From the NCBI GenBank assembly GCA_012031415.1, contig JAAUTN010000016.1:1-42152 (forward strand): a DNA stretch of 42,152 nt, written 5' to 3'. Made by a program: the position numbers and the translations under genes. Positions 27,458-35,642 of this stretch are shown in pieces. The DNA is from Leptolyngbyaceae cyanobacterium SM1_4_3. GTDB taxonomy: Bacteria > Cyanobacteriota > Cyanobacteriia > Elainellales > Elainellaceae. The stretch's first letter is position 1; each line of letters begins with the position of its first letter. The notes beneath the pieces were generated by a model. The model was not told the DNA's origin and made no database searches. It worked only from the letters and a program-made list of their open reading frames with translations.

Positions 27458-28459
27458 CTACACCCATTCTCGAGGGGTTTTTAACACCTCTCTAAGCATT
27501 GCTTCTGCACTATTGGGAGCAGGTTGATCATCATATTCCCAGCCTGCATGAGCGGGCATACAGTTAAAAACACTTTTCGGTGTAACCATGCCGCTCGCTA
27601 ATCCGAAACGCAGTCCTCGGTCAGAGGTCAAAATGAACTCGACATAACGCCCACGCACAACACGCTGCCACTGCTTGTTGTGTTCTGTAAAAGGCATATC
27701 CTTGCGTTTTTCTACGAGCGGGATGTAAGCAGGAACAAGTGCTTTGGTGCAATCTGTTACAAAAGCAAGCAGTTCTTCTAAGTTGCTTCCTTTGAGATGA
27801 TCGAAGAAAATTCCGCCGACACCTCGGCTCTCCCCGCGATGAGCAATGTGAAAATATTGGTCACAATTCTTTTTGAAACGCGGGTAATAAGACTGATCGT
27901 ATTTGTCACAGACCTCCTTGTGGATCTGATGAAAATGCACTGCATCTTCCTCAAAAAGATATGCAGGCGTGAGATCGGCTCCTCCCCCAAACCACCAGTA
28001 CTCAGGCTGAGTGCCGTCGCCAATCTGAAAGTAGCGATAGTTAGCATGGGCAGTAGGTGCCATCGGATTTCTAGGATGAATCACAAAGCTAGAGCCTGTA
28101 GCGAAAAAAGGAGTCCCTTTTTTATCAATCATTTGGTCGGCTTCTGATGTTCCAAGAGCGCCAGATTCCTGAAAAGTCATTCCAGGCGGCAATAAACCCT
28201 CAATGGCAACATAGTTAACGCCGACCTTCTCAAATACACTTCCTTGATGTAAAGCCCGGTCAATATAGAGCGTGTTATCGCTACTTTGACCATTTATCCA
28301 AACTCCGTTTTCACGAGTCCAGGTGTGTTCAGTAAATTTCTGATCATCCAGTTGTTCAACGGCCTGACAACCGTCTTCAAACATATTCCTGAACACATTC
28401 TCCAGTTTTTCACGCAAGTTTTGTTGTTCCTGTGCGGGCTTTTCCAGTATTTCAACCAT
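27458..28459 (-). CDS. HemF-family coproporphyrinogen oxidase homologue, divergent second copy
   Basis: A 333-residue HemF homologue. The shared blocks are FATGSSFVIHPRNPMAPTAH with [50 protein letters not shown] and RGRYVEFILTSDRGLRFGL. It differs from the canonical copy at 9049-10080 in two places. The loop of about 30 residues after FFDYQDGQG is missing (here FFDHLKGSNLEELLAFV). The conserved [13 protein letters not shown] is replaced by SGMVTPKSVFNCMPA, losing the arginine and glutamate of GRxES. That segment is near-invariant in HemF, so the substrate or reaction has probably changed. It is transcribed separately, between a 1.4-kb non-coding stretch and its own terminator. The HemF family is certain; the function is not. 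Confidence 0.88.
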   Translation of the reverse strand: MVEILEKPAQEQQNLREKLENVFRNMFEDGCQAVEQLDDQKFTEHTWTRENGVWINGQSSDNTLYIDRALHQGSVFEKVGVNYVAIEGLLPPGMTFQESGALGTSEADQMIDKKGTPFFATGSSFVIHPRNPMAPTAHANYRYFQIGDGTQPEYWWFGGGADLTPAYLFEEDAVHFHQIHKEVCDKYDQSYYPRFKKNCDQYFHIAHRGESRGVGGIFFDHLKGSNLEELLAFVTDCTKALVPAYIPLVEKRKDMPFTEHNKQWQRVVRGRYVEFILTSDRGLRFGLASGMVTPKSVFNCMPAHAGWEYDDQPAPNSAEAMLREVLKTPREWV

Positions 28460-28595
28460 GGTCCATATTTCCTTAGCAGTAAAAGAACGTCGATACCCGA
28501 TTGCGACCCATAAACCAATTTAGATTTGAGCAGAGAGCCTTGCTCCAATTTGCAAAGTAATTGCAGTAGATTGGAAAATAGGAAGCATCTCTCAA

Positions 28596-28623
28596 CTGCT
28601 TCCTTAACAAATTGAGGAAGCAG
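28596..28623. promoter_or_regulatory. Inverted repeat upstream of hemF2
   Basis: CTGCTTCCT and AGGAAGCAG are separated by 10 bases, about 140 bp upstream of the hemF2 start on the minus strand. It could be an operator or an attenuator-like hairpin. Confidence 0.3.
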
Positions 28624-28657
28624 ACTGAACTAAGAAAACATCACAATAAATGTCCAA

Positions 28658-28678
28658 CAGATGTTCCGACAACATCTG
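28658..28678. promoter_or_regulatory. Inverted repeat CAGATGTT-N5-AACATCTG
   Basis: A compact dyad with 8-bp arms and a 5-base spacer, about 200 bp upstream of hemF2. The size and spacing suit a dimeric repressor or activator site. No regulator gene of the cluster is visible nearby. Confidence 0.35.
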
Positions 28679-29872
28679 CGAATGCGGTGCGACTTTGAGC
28701 TAAACGTGTAAGACCTGTCCCTTCCTTGAAACTCTCAAAATTCCTGGCTTTGTAAAAGCTCTGACAAGAGTTCTACAGTTAACTTGCTTGTAGCAAATTT
28801 GTCTAATGAGCCATCAACCAAGACTTTTTACCATTGCTCAACAACCTATACAAAACTCCATGAACTTATTAAAACTATTTAAAGCCTTCTTAAAAACCGC
28901 ATCACAACGCCTCACTAAACTTCTACTGCATTTGTAGTAACAAGAACTTACCACCGTGCCTAGCTGGTAATTTTTAGAGGTTCAGCAGTAGTTGACTGGA
29001 GAGTTCAGATTGAGCAAGTCCAGCTTTTTGGTTTCGTTCAGTTGCTTGTCTCGTATCTCTCTCGCATCTAGTTTTTTAGAAAGACCAGATTTTGACCAGT
29101 GAAGATTCAAAAAGTTATAAGGAAAGTTAGCGGGAAAGATAAAGAAAACCTGAAGTAGGCGATCGCCAATCTAAAATAAAAAACAGACAAACCTTAAGAA
29201 ATTAATTAAATAGATCTATAATTCAACTATTGTTTGCTATGTCCAACAAATTGCTATAGCAGTTCTATCTATTTGTGATTGTGTTTGTGGGGTTTCACCC
29301 CGCAACTGCAAGCAGCTTAAAAAACAGGCAGGGGTTTACATAGAGTTCAGTTAACATTGCATATCGTGCAATTAACGTTGAAATAAACTTCCATTAATAT
29401 ATTGCTGATATGCTATCGAGCCAACTAGAAACCCCTTAAGATTTGATTCGGATACAACTAATTCCAGGCTCATGTGTGATTGACACAAATTATTTAGATG
29501 AACCCCAAAACGCGGGTTAACAGTTGGTATGAGATTTCTATGAAGATACAGCACCTTAACTTTGTCTGTAAGTTCACTAATCTTCACTGGTGAAATTTAT
29601 AAGAAATTGGCACGGTGTTCTTTGTATGGAAGGAAATAAATTCTGGCGGTAGCAATCTTGAAAAAACCTGTTGCTCAAGAGAAGATGATTGCCATTGCCT
29701 ACAAGCGCTCACCGATGTTTATACTTCGTATTTTTTGATAAGCAGCAAAACTCTGACTCACTGTGATGGTACTTTTGTGCCTGCTGCTGGTATCGTTATC
29801 TCCGTCGCCGTGATGTACTTGCTTCTCTAGCATGGGAGCAATCGAGTGACCACAACTCATCTGTAGCAACGT

Positions 29873-30445
29873 TTAGCCTGCTGCAACGATTTGTGTTGCT
29901 GTGATAGTGAGTTCACCGAGTTGAGGCGATCGCACTCGCTCATCACCCTTAAATGTATTAGCTTCCACGTAAGTTGCATCAGTGAGTGCTAAAACCAATA
30001 TGGTTTCCTGCTGCGGGTCGATAATCCAGTATTCAGGAATACCCCGGTCTTGATACTGCATTCGCTTAGCAATGTAGTCTCGGTCTCGCTGCAATTCTCC
30101 GGGGCTAACAACCTCAACCACCAGCAAGGGAGGAACCATACTGAGCCGAATTGTATTCCGCTGTCTGAGTAGCTGGACGTGTTCTGGCTGAAGAATGGTC
30201 AGGTCAGGATAGCGATTTTTGGGTTCTCCTCTCACTTCAATTTCCAAGCCATGTCCTCTCAACCTGCGATGTCCAACGATTGAGAAAAGAGATGAAAATA
30301 TGAAATTGGCAATTTCTACGTTAAGACCTGACTCTGGTGGCACTTCAATTAGCTCTCCATTAAATAGTTCGTACAGGTTATCTGTGCCATCGTCGTAGGA
30401 CAGATACTCTTCAAAACTGAGAAATCGAGGTTTTGTGTAGGTCAT
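29873..30445 (-). CDS. Uma2 family (DUF820) putative endonuclease
   Basis: A 190-residue protein of the Uma2/DUF820 family, PD-(D/E)XK-like proteins present in many copies in cyanobacteria. Family blocks are FLSFEEYLSYDDGTDNLYEL with FNGELIEVP, YPDLTIL, PPLLVVEVVSPGELQRDRDY, KRMQYQDRGIPEYWIIDP and QQETILVL. The D of YPDLTI and the E-V-V of VVEVVSP are the putative metal-binding residues. Its role is unknown. It is not part of the tetrapyrrole operon, although it has the same strand. Confidence 0.85.
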   Translation of the reverse strand: MTYTKPRFLSFEEYLSYDDGTDNLYELFNGELIEVPPESGLNVEIANFIFSSLFSIVGHRRLRGHGLEIEVRGEPKNRYPDLTILQPEHVQLLRQRNTIRLSMVPPLLVVEVVSPGELQRDRDYIAKRMQYQDRGIPEYWIIDPQQETILVLALTDATYVEANTFKGDERVRSPQLGELTITATQIVAAG

Positions 30446-30500
30446 GATGTTGGAGGAGTGAGCAAATACCTTAAGCTCAGTGTTGCTGACTTAGGGGTTA

Positions 30501-30537
30501 TAAGATCTACGACTTCTCAAAGAAGTCGTAGATCTTA
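30501..30537 (-). terminator. Hairpin downstream of the flavin monooxygenase gene
   Basis: Perfect 17-bp arms TAAGATCTACGACTTCT (30501-30517) and its complement (30521-30537) flank a CAA loop, starting 9 bp after the stop of the gene at 30546. The position suits a terminator. It is also of the same perfect-palindrome style as the repeats at 3108, 3174 and 9005. Confidence 0.65.
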
Positions 30538-30545
30538 AACTAGTT

Positions 30546-31832
30546 TCATTTTACGTTGTCTAGCTGGATGGGTGCGATTCCCTGACGCAACTGGCGCTGC
30601 CGCTTGAGCCACGACCAGCGCACAGGGTACTTTAACAGCGGTGTATGGCTCACTCCCCAGCGCAGCAAGGCACTGTTGCCTAACTTATCTGCCTGAGTCG
30701 CTTCTTCTGCCTGAAGCTGCTGAACCCGGAGGATTTCGGGCGATCGCTCCTCCTGTACCTGAGCGATCGCCCCATCAATTGCCGCTTGTTCTCTCTGCCG
30801 TAGTGGAGAAATGAGATGATTTGCCGCAACAATCACATCTCGCAATGCCATATTGATTCCCTGAGCGCGAATCGGAGACATCGGATGCGCCGCATCGCCC
30901 AGCAGCAGTAGCCCCGGAACTGACCAGCGAGGGCAATGTCCCACTACAACAGATAGCAATACCGGATGCTCTAGGGTGTCAGCGTGAGTGCGGAAATGAT
31001 TTGCCAACCAGAGTGGTGAAGCAGATGCTAACTGCTCAGCCCAATTCACCTGTTTCCAGTCACTTGTTTTGTCTCGTAGCGCCCAGCCTACCTGAAGATT
31101 CCCTTCAGAACTGCGAAACAGCCCAAAAGCGTGTTGCCCTTGAACGACGGAGTAGAAGACGTTTTCAGCCTCAAACTGTGGGCTGTCTGCCAGCTTAAAC
31201 CAGAGAATATCAAAGTTTTTGCTCTGTTGTTCTAAGGGTAGGTTGGCTTTTTGGCGCAAAAGTGAGTTTCGCCCATCTGTTCCAATGACTAAATCAGCAG
31301 TGAGTCTGCGATCGCCTCCCACTCTTACACCACTCACTCTCTCGCCTTCCCACACTAACTCCTGGACGGGAGTTCCCTGAAGTAGTTCAAAATTGGGAAG
31401 GGCGATCGCCTCTTTCACCAGTGCTTCTAGCAGCGCAGGCTGAGAGACTAACGTACAGGGCTTTCCTCCTGGTTCAATCGGTTCCTTGACCTGAAAGAGT
31501 AAGCGACCATTAATCAAGAATTTCCAGGCATCCAGCGGACGGTGAGGAATGCGATCGAGGATGGGTGAAAAGTTCATTTGCTCTAGCGCATTTAGTCCAC
31601 TAGGCATCAGTCCCTCACCGCGAAAGGTGCGGCGAAAGGTACGCGAGGCTTCAACCAGTTTGACTGTGATGCCCTGTTTCGCCAAAAGTAATGCCAGGGT
31701 TACACCCGCTGGTCCAGCCCCAACAACAATAACTTGAGATTTTTGTGTAAGCAATGATGAGTAGCTGTGGTGAGTAATTGTGATGAGTAACTGTTGAAGT
31801 ATCTTGAGAGTAGGATAGCAAAATGTGACCAC
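30546..31832 (-). CDS. FAD-dependent aromatic-ring-hydroxylase-type monooxygenase
   Basis: A PHBH/UbiH-type flavoprotein. The FAD-binding dinucleotide motif is VIVVGAGPAGVTLALLLAKQ. The mid-region motif is DLVIGTDGRNSLLRQKANL (the DG segment). The C-terminal FAD-ribityl motif is LLLGDAAHPMSPIRAQGINM. FRGEGLMPSGLNALEQM matches a cyanobacterial subgroup. The N-terminus is uncertain: the frame opens at GTG 31832 (428 residues), but the family start would fit TTG 31754 (MLTQKSQVIVVG, 402 residues). Neither has a clear ribosome-binding site. The substrate is unknown. It lies 4 kb upstream of hemF2, separated by an Uma2 gene and the empty stretch, so membership of the cluster is doubtful. Confidence 0.85.
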   Translation of the reverse strand: MVTFCYPTLKILQQLLITITHHSYSSLLTQKSQVIVVGAGPAGVTLALLLAKQGITVKLVEASRTFRRTFRGEGLMPSGLNALEQMNFSPILDRIPHRPLDAWKFLINGRLLFQVKEPIEPGGKPCTLVSQPALLEALVKEAIALPNFELLQGTPVQELVWEGERVSGVRVGGDRRLTADLVIGTDGRNSLLRQKANLPLEQQSKNFDILWFKLADSPQFEAENVFYSVVQGQHAFGLFRSSEGNLQVGWALRDKTSDWKQVNWAEQLASASPLWLANHFRTHADTLEHPVLLSVVVGHCPRWSVPGLLLLGDAAHPMSPIRAQGINMALRDVIVAANHLISPLRQREQAAIDGAIAQVQEERSPEILRVQQLQAEEATQADKLGNSALLRWGVSHTPLLKYPVRWSWLKRQRQLRQGIAPIQLDNVK

Positions 31833-31879
31833 TCAGAGCATAAGTTCGCTGAAGTTGCTGAAAATTAGAAATTTAAAGA

Positions 31880-32370
31880 TCAGACTTTTGTGGCTTCAAA
31901 CTGAGCATAATGGTCAATGTAGAAGCTTTGCGGCTGGGCGATAGCCCGCACCGAATCCCGCATTGCAACAGCTTCCCATCAATGCTTCAATCGATCGAGT
32001 CCGTTAGGAAACTGAAATCCTCGGTAATGAGATAGCACGGTCCACTGCTCAAACCAGGGGTAGTAGGTTAAGTCAACCAGACTCACTTCTGACCCAAGCC
32101 AGTAAGGTTCTGCTGCCAATGTTTGCAATCCCACTTCAATAAACTGCAAGTGTTTGGTGAGTTCCTGTAACCCTTCTGCTAATGATTGCCGATTGCGACC
32201 TGCTTGAGGACAGGCACCTTGCCGTAAGGAGAAATGTCTCTAAAATTTTCGGGTTTGTTATGCAGGTCAATTTCAACCAGCTTAAATGGCAATCCTTTTT
32301 CGATTAAAGCCAAGCGCGTTCGATGGGCAAATCGGCATAAAACAGTGCTGTAAAGTTGAATTTCACTCAT
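31880..32370 (-). pseudogene. Glutathione S-transferase remnant
   Basis: The first part (ATG 32370) encodes a thioredoxin-like GST start: [20 protein letters not shown] and [17 protein letters not shown]. It hits a stop 7 codons later. In another frame the sequence continues as [39 protein letters not shown] and SYYIDHY-like C-terminal GST residues down to 31880. The middle of the protein, about 50-60 residues between VPVLK and the second part, is absent. The C-terminal part has an in-frame TGA where homologues read WW (near 31972-31980). Deletion, frame change and nonsense codon together point to a truly dead gene rather than a sequencing fault. Confidence 0.75.
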
Positions 32371-32869
32371 GAGAGAAGCCCTTTGTAGTTACAGGCTGAA
32401 TCGGCTGACCTAAAATTTGCTCAATTACCCCTGGTTGCATTATTTGTAGATACTGGGTTTCAAACCCAGGCGGCAAAAGCTCAAACAGGATACGATTCTC
32501 TACCCAAAACTCGATCAACCGGAAGGGACCATCTCCCGGCTCACGACTTAAAACGCGCCACCCTTCCCGTTGCCCAATCTGCTCAATCTGTTGTTGAGTG
32601 ATGGGAACTGAGATCGCAGCATGGATAGCGACTAGATCTGTAGATGTAGCTGAAAGTAATTGAGCCGACTGAGTTTCAGCCCCCGGAACCCATACGGTTC
32701 CTTTAGGAAACACCACAACACCAGTGCCATAGCTATCATGGGGCATTACGTGGTAACTGTTGGGATAGAAGAATGGATAGGCTTTACCATTCCAAATTTC
32801 TGCAAGCACACTGGCAACCTGCAATGGATCTTGAGCATCGATTGAGATATGGCGAATCATCAGAGTCAC
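32363..32869 (-). CDS. Small conserved protein, possibly VOC (glyoxalase)-like
   Basis: A 168-residue protein. The opening [20 protein letters not shown] resembles the first beta-alpha unit of VOC-superfamily proteins (glyoxalase, dioxygenase). [39 protein letters not shown] and the tail are of unknown type. No complete metal-binding set can be assigned. It overlaps the start of the GST remnant by 8 bases, so the two once formed an operon. A soluble metabolic or detoxification role is a guess from that partner. Confidence 0.6.
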   Translation of the reverse strand: MTLMIRHISIDAQDPLQVASVLAEIWNGKAYPFFYPNSYHVMPHDSYGTGVVVFPKGTVWVPGAETQSAQLLSATSTDLVAIHAAISVPITQQQIEQIGQREGWRVLSREPGDGPFRLIEFWVENRILFELLPPGFETQYLQIMQPGVIEQILGQPIQPVTTKGFSHE

Positions 32870-33049
32870 TCCGTTCAGTAAATTTGGTTAAACAGTTCAT
32901 GTTCATTCCTGAAAATGAGTGGCCCAATTCACCAATCGTTTCAGAGAAGCATGAGTTGTTGTTACTTATTCTCAGAATAGAGAATACTCTTAGGATTGTC
33001 GGTTAGAAAAGGTGAGAGAAAGTCTGAGCTTGAGTCAGAAAAGATTTAG

Positions 33050-33772
33050 ATGGGGCGATCGCCCTGTCATGATAATTCAGCCGAGCCGCCCTTACCCTTA
33101 AGGATGCTGGACTACTGGGTACGCCTCTACCGCCGCTATCGTTTGCCTATTACCCAGGTGCTTGTGTTGCTCCGCCCTCCGTCCAGCGGCACCGTCATTG
33201 AAACTCGCTTTCAGGTCGAAACAACCCGTCATGACTATCGGGTGGTGCGAATGTGGGAACAAGATCCAGAGATTTTCTTGCGAGATCCAGCTCTTTTGCC
33301 CTTAGCAACACTGGCAGCAACAAACCAGCCACAGCAACTGATGTCTCGAATCGCCGAGGAAGTCAGTAAAATAGAACTAAGCGAAAGGCGGCAAGAAATC
33401 GCAACGTGTACTCAAGTGCTGGCTGGACTGAGGTTTGACAAGGAGTTTATTCGTAGCTTCTTTAGAGGAGAATCTATGCGGGAGTCTGTAATTTACCAGG
33501 AAATTCTGAAAGAAGGTTTACAGGAAGGTAGGCAGCGCGGACTTCAACAAGGTCTCCAGGAAGGCTTGCAACAAGGTCTTCAACAGGGGAAATTGTCTCT
33601 GGCTTTGCGACAGTTAAGCCGTCGAGTGGGAGAAATTCCTGTTGAGTCAAAGGCTCAAATTCAAGCATTATCCTTGAGCCAGCTAGAGGAATTGGGAGAG
33701 GCTTTGCTGGATTTCTCAACGCTGGAAGACCTGATGGTTTGGCTGCGATCGCACCCCTCAGTTCAAGCTTAG
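33050..33772 (+). pseudogene. 5'-truncated Rpn/YhgA-like (PD-(D/E)XK transposase-related) protein
   Basis: The frame encodes 240 residues. From EPPLPLRMLDYWVRLYRRYR onward it matches the second half of cyanobacterial Rpn-family proteins, with a C-terminal Gly-Leu-Gln-rich repeat (EGRQRGLQQGLQEGLQQG) before a helical tail. The first 15 codons do not resemble the family, and the N-terminal nuclease core that should precede EPPLPL is not found in 32870-33050. It is therefore probably a remnant with its 5' third deleted. Rpn proteins are linked to RecA-independent recombination; this copy is unlikely to be active. Confidence 0.65.
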
Positions 33773-33786
33773 TAAAAAGTCTTGAA

Positions 33787-33817
33787 GGATCTGCCTCCAC
33801 TGTACGAAAGCAGATCC
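33787..33817. terminator. Inverted repeat between convergent genes
   Basis: GGATCTGC (33787-33794) and GCAGATCC (33810-33817) with a 15-base loop lie between the ends of the plus-strand Rpn-like gene and the minus-strand crtO. It could serve as a two-way terminator; there is no strong T-run. Confidence 0.35.
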
Positions 33818-33827
33818 TCGAAAATCG

Positions 33828-35520
33828 CTAGACAATACCCAGCATAGATCGGGTCACTGCCGCAAAAGAATCTTTAAACTTGTTCACTGCTTGAGCAATG
33901 GGTCGCTGGGAACTAAGAAAAACACGAGCGCAGTTGCGACCCGGCATTCCTGAAATCGAGCCACCTGGGTGAGTGCCTGCTCCAGTCAGGTAAAGCCCTT
34001 GAATCGGCGTTTTGTAGTTTGCCAGTTCTGGTAACGGTCGCATAAAGATCATCTGGTCGAGCGTCATGTCAATGTGGTAGTAGTTGCCTTTGTAGGCTCC
34101 CAAACGTTCGCCTAGCTCTGCCGGACTCTCGACGTGACGAGCGATGATTGAGCTTTTCAAGTTCGGGGCGTAGTCTGCCAGTTTGTCAATGACGCGATCG
34201 GCAACTTTGTTTTCAAGTCGTCTGTCCAGCCCGTGCCGTTTAGTCCAGTTCCTTCGGCTCCAGCAATCTGGTAGGGCGCGAAGAACTCAATCCACAGGGT
34301 ATGTTTGCCGTCGGGTGCCATTGTGGGATCAAGCACGGTAGGTACAACGGCATACATGGATGGATCAGAATCTGGGATATCACCTGCGGTGGGGTGACTG
34401 TGGGCAATTTCTACATGGCGCACAGAGTCGGCAATCAGCACAGAGCCAATCAGGTTGCTGTCCTGATGATGATGATGCTCAAACCGGGGAATTTCTGAAA
34501 GGGCACAGTCGATTTTGAGAATCGTTTCGTTGTTGTTGATAATGCGGCGTTCGAGGCGATCGCGCAATTTTGGATCGGCTGCATCTACATCGGCTGCATT
34601 CATGCACTGCAAAAACAGCCGCTTTGCGTCAATGTTAGAGACTACAGCCTGCTTTGCTCGGTATTCGGTGCCATTTGCTACGCGCACTCCAACAGCCCGT
34701 CCATCGTCAACCAAAACTTGACTGACGTGCTGATCGGTTAGCACGACCCCACCCTCATGCTTGACTAGATTGAGCAATGCCTGGGTTAGTGCCCCGGTGC
34801 CGCCTCTGGGTCTTGCCATGCCTGGATTGTGGCGCATGGACATCATCATGCCACCGATAGCGATCGTCTTTTGTGAAGGCGGCGCACCCAATTCTGAGGC
34901 GAGTCTGGCCAACGGTGCTTTGAGAAATTCAGAGTCAAACCACTCGTTTATGTGGTCTTCTGGACTGGTCAGCATCATGTGCAGCATATCCAGGCTCTGA
35001 TCCATTCCACCCAACACAGAGAATAGATCTTGCAAACTTTTGATGTTGTAATTGCCCGCAATGTCGGGAATGGATTTGGGGGAGCGTTAAAAATTGGGGT
35101 GATCGCGTTCGTGAGACGCTGCCAAAACTCAGTGAATTCAGCGTATTTTTTAGCATCGCGATCGCTATATCGAGCGATTTCAGCACAGGTTTTTTCAACG
35201 GAACGGTGTGCCAAAAAGTACTTGCCGTCTGGATGCGGGCAAAACACCACTGGGTCACAGTAAAGATATTCCAGCCCGTATTTACCTAACTCCAGTTCCT
35301 CAACAACTGGCCCCAAGTGAATAAATTCGTGGTCAATCGCACAAAGATTAAATTTAAACCCAGGAGCCTCTTTGGGCATGATTTCCTCGGTCGTTGCCGC
35401 TCCACCGGGCACCGATCGCTTTTCTAGCAGCAACACGCTATACCCTGCCTTAAGCAAGTAGGCGGCACAGACCAGACCATTGTGTCCGGCACCAATGATC
35501 ACGACATCATACGCTTGCAT
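33828..35520 (-). CDS. crtO: Beta-carotene ketolase, CrtO type, with two frameshifts in this sequence
   Basis: CrtO ketolases add the 4-keto group to beta-carotene (echinenone). The N-terminal FAD motif is YDVVIIGAGHNGLVCAAYLL, followed by RSVPGGAATTEE, FKFNLCAIDHEFIHLGPVVE and YFLAHRSVEKTCAEIARYSD. The middle has MARPRGGTGALTQALLNLVK. The C-terminal FAD motif is LYLTGAGTHPGGSISGMPGR. The three parts lie in different frames. Break 1 is near 35066-35068: one base is missing around CCC, after which the protein resumes DIAGNYNIKSLQDL. Break 2 is at 34210-34213, where AAAA should be AAAAA, giving DDLKNKVADRVIDKLADYAP. Both are 1-base losses in homopolymers, and the repaired protein of about 564 residues is near the family length. 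The ATG 35520 has GGAG 7 bases upstream. Confidence 0.85.
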
Positions 35521-35642
35521 TAACGAACTCCAGTCGGAATGAATATACGTAAGCTAATCTTAAACATGATTAAAAGATGTAAAATCTGTCTACCTGGATA
35601 GATAAACTGATTGAATTGATTAGCCCAGGAAGAAGTCGCACT

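Larger units (their letters stand above)
28460..29872. other. Long region without a convincing gene, upstream of hemF2
   Basis: About 1.4 kb of AT-rich sequence lies before hemF2. It has two modest inverted repeats, at 28596-28623 and 28658-28678. Open frames of about 70 codons at 29372-29587 (-) and 29615-29830 (+) have no recognisable domain and no good start signal. The stretch should hold the hemF2 promoter, but I cannot place its -10 and -35 elements reliably. It may hold the remains of a lost gene. Confidence 0.5.

Noticed and set aside
9049-28459. The block as the ordinary housekeeping heme operon
   Set aside because: Housekeeping operons do not include P450, PaO-like oxygenases, dTDP-sugar genes, a glycosyltransferase or a second diverged HemF in the same unit. 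It cannot be fully excluded without the rest of the genome.
29372-29830. Two frames of about 71 codons, one on each strand, in the gap upstream of hemF2
   Set aside because: One starts at GTG without a ribosome-binding site, neither has a known motif, and the composition is that of the surrounding non-coding sequence.
31880-33772. Insertion sequence or transposon
   Set aside because: The Rpn-like protein is only distantly transposase-related. No transposase with a DDE core, terminal inverted repeats or target-site duplication was seen.
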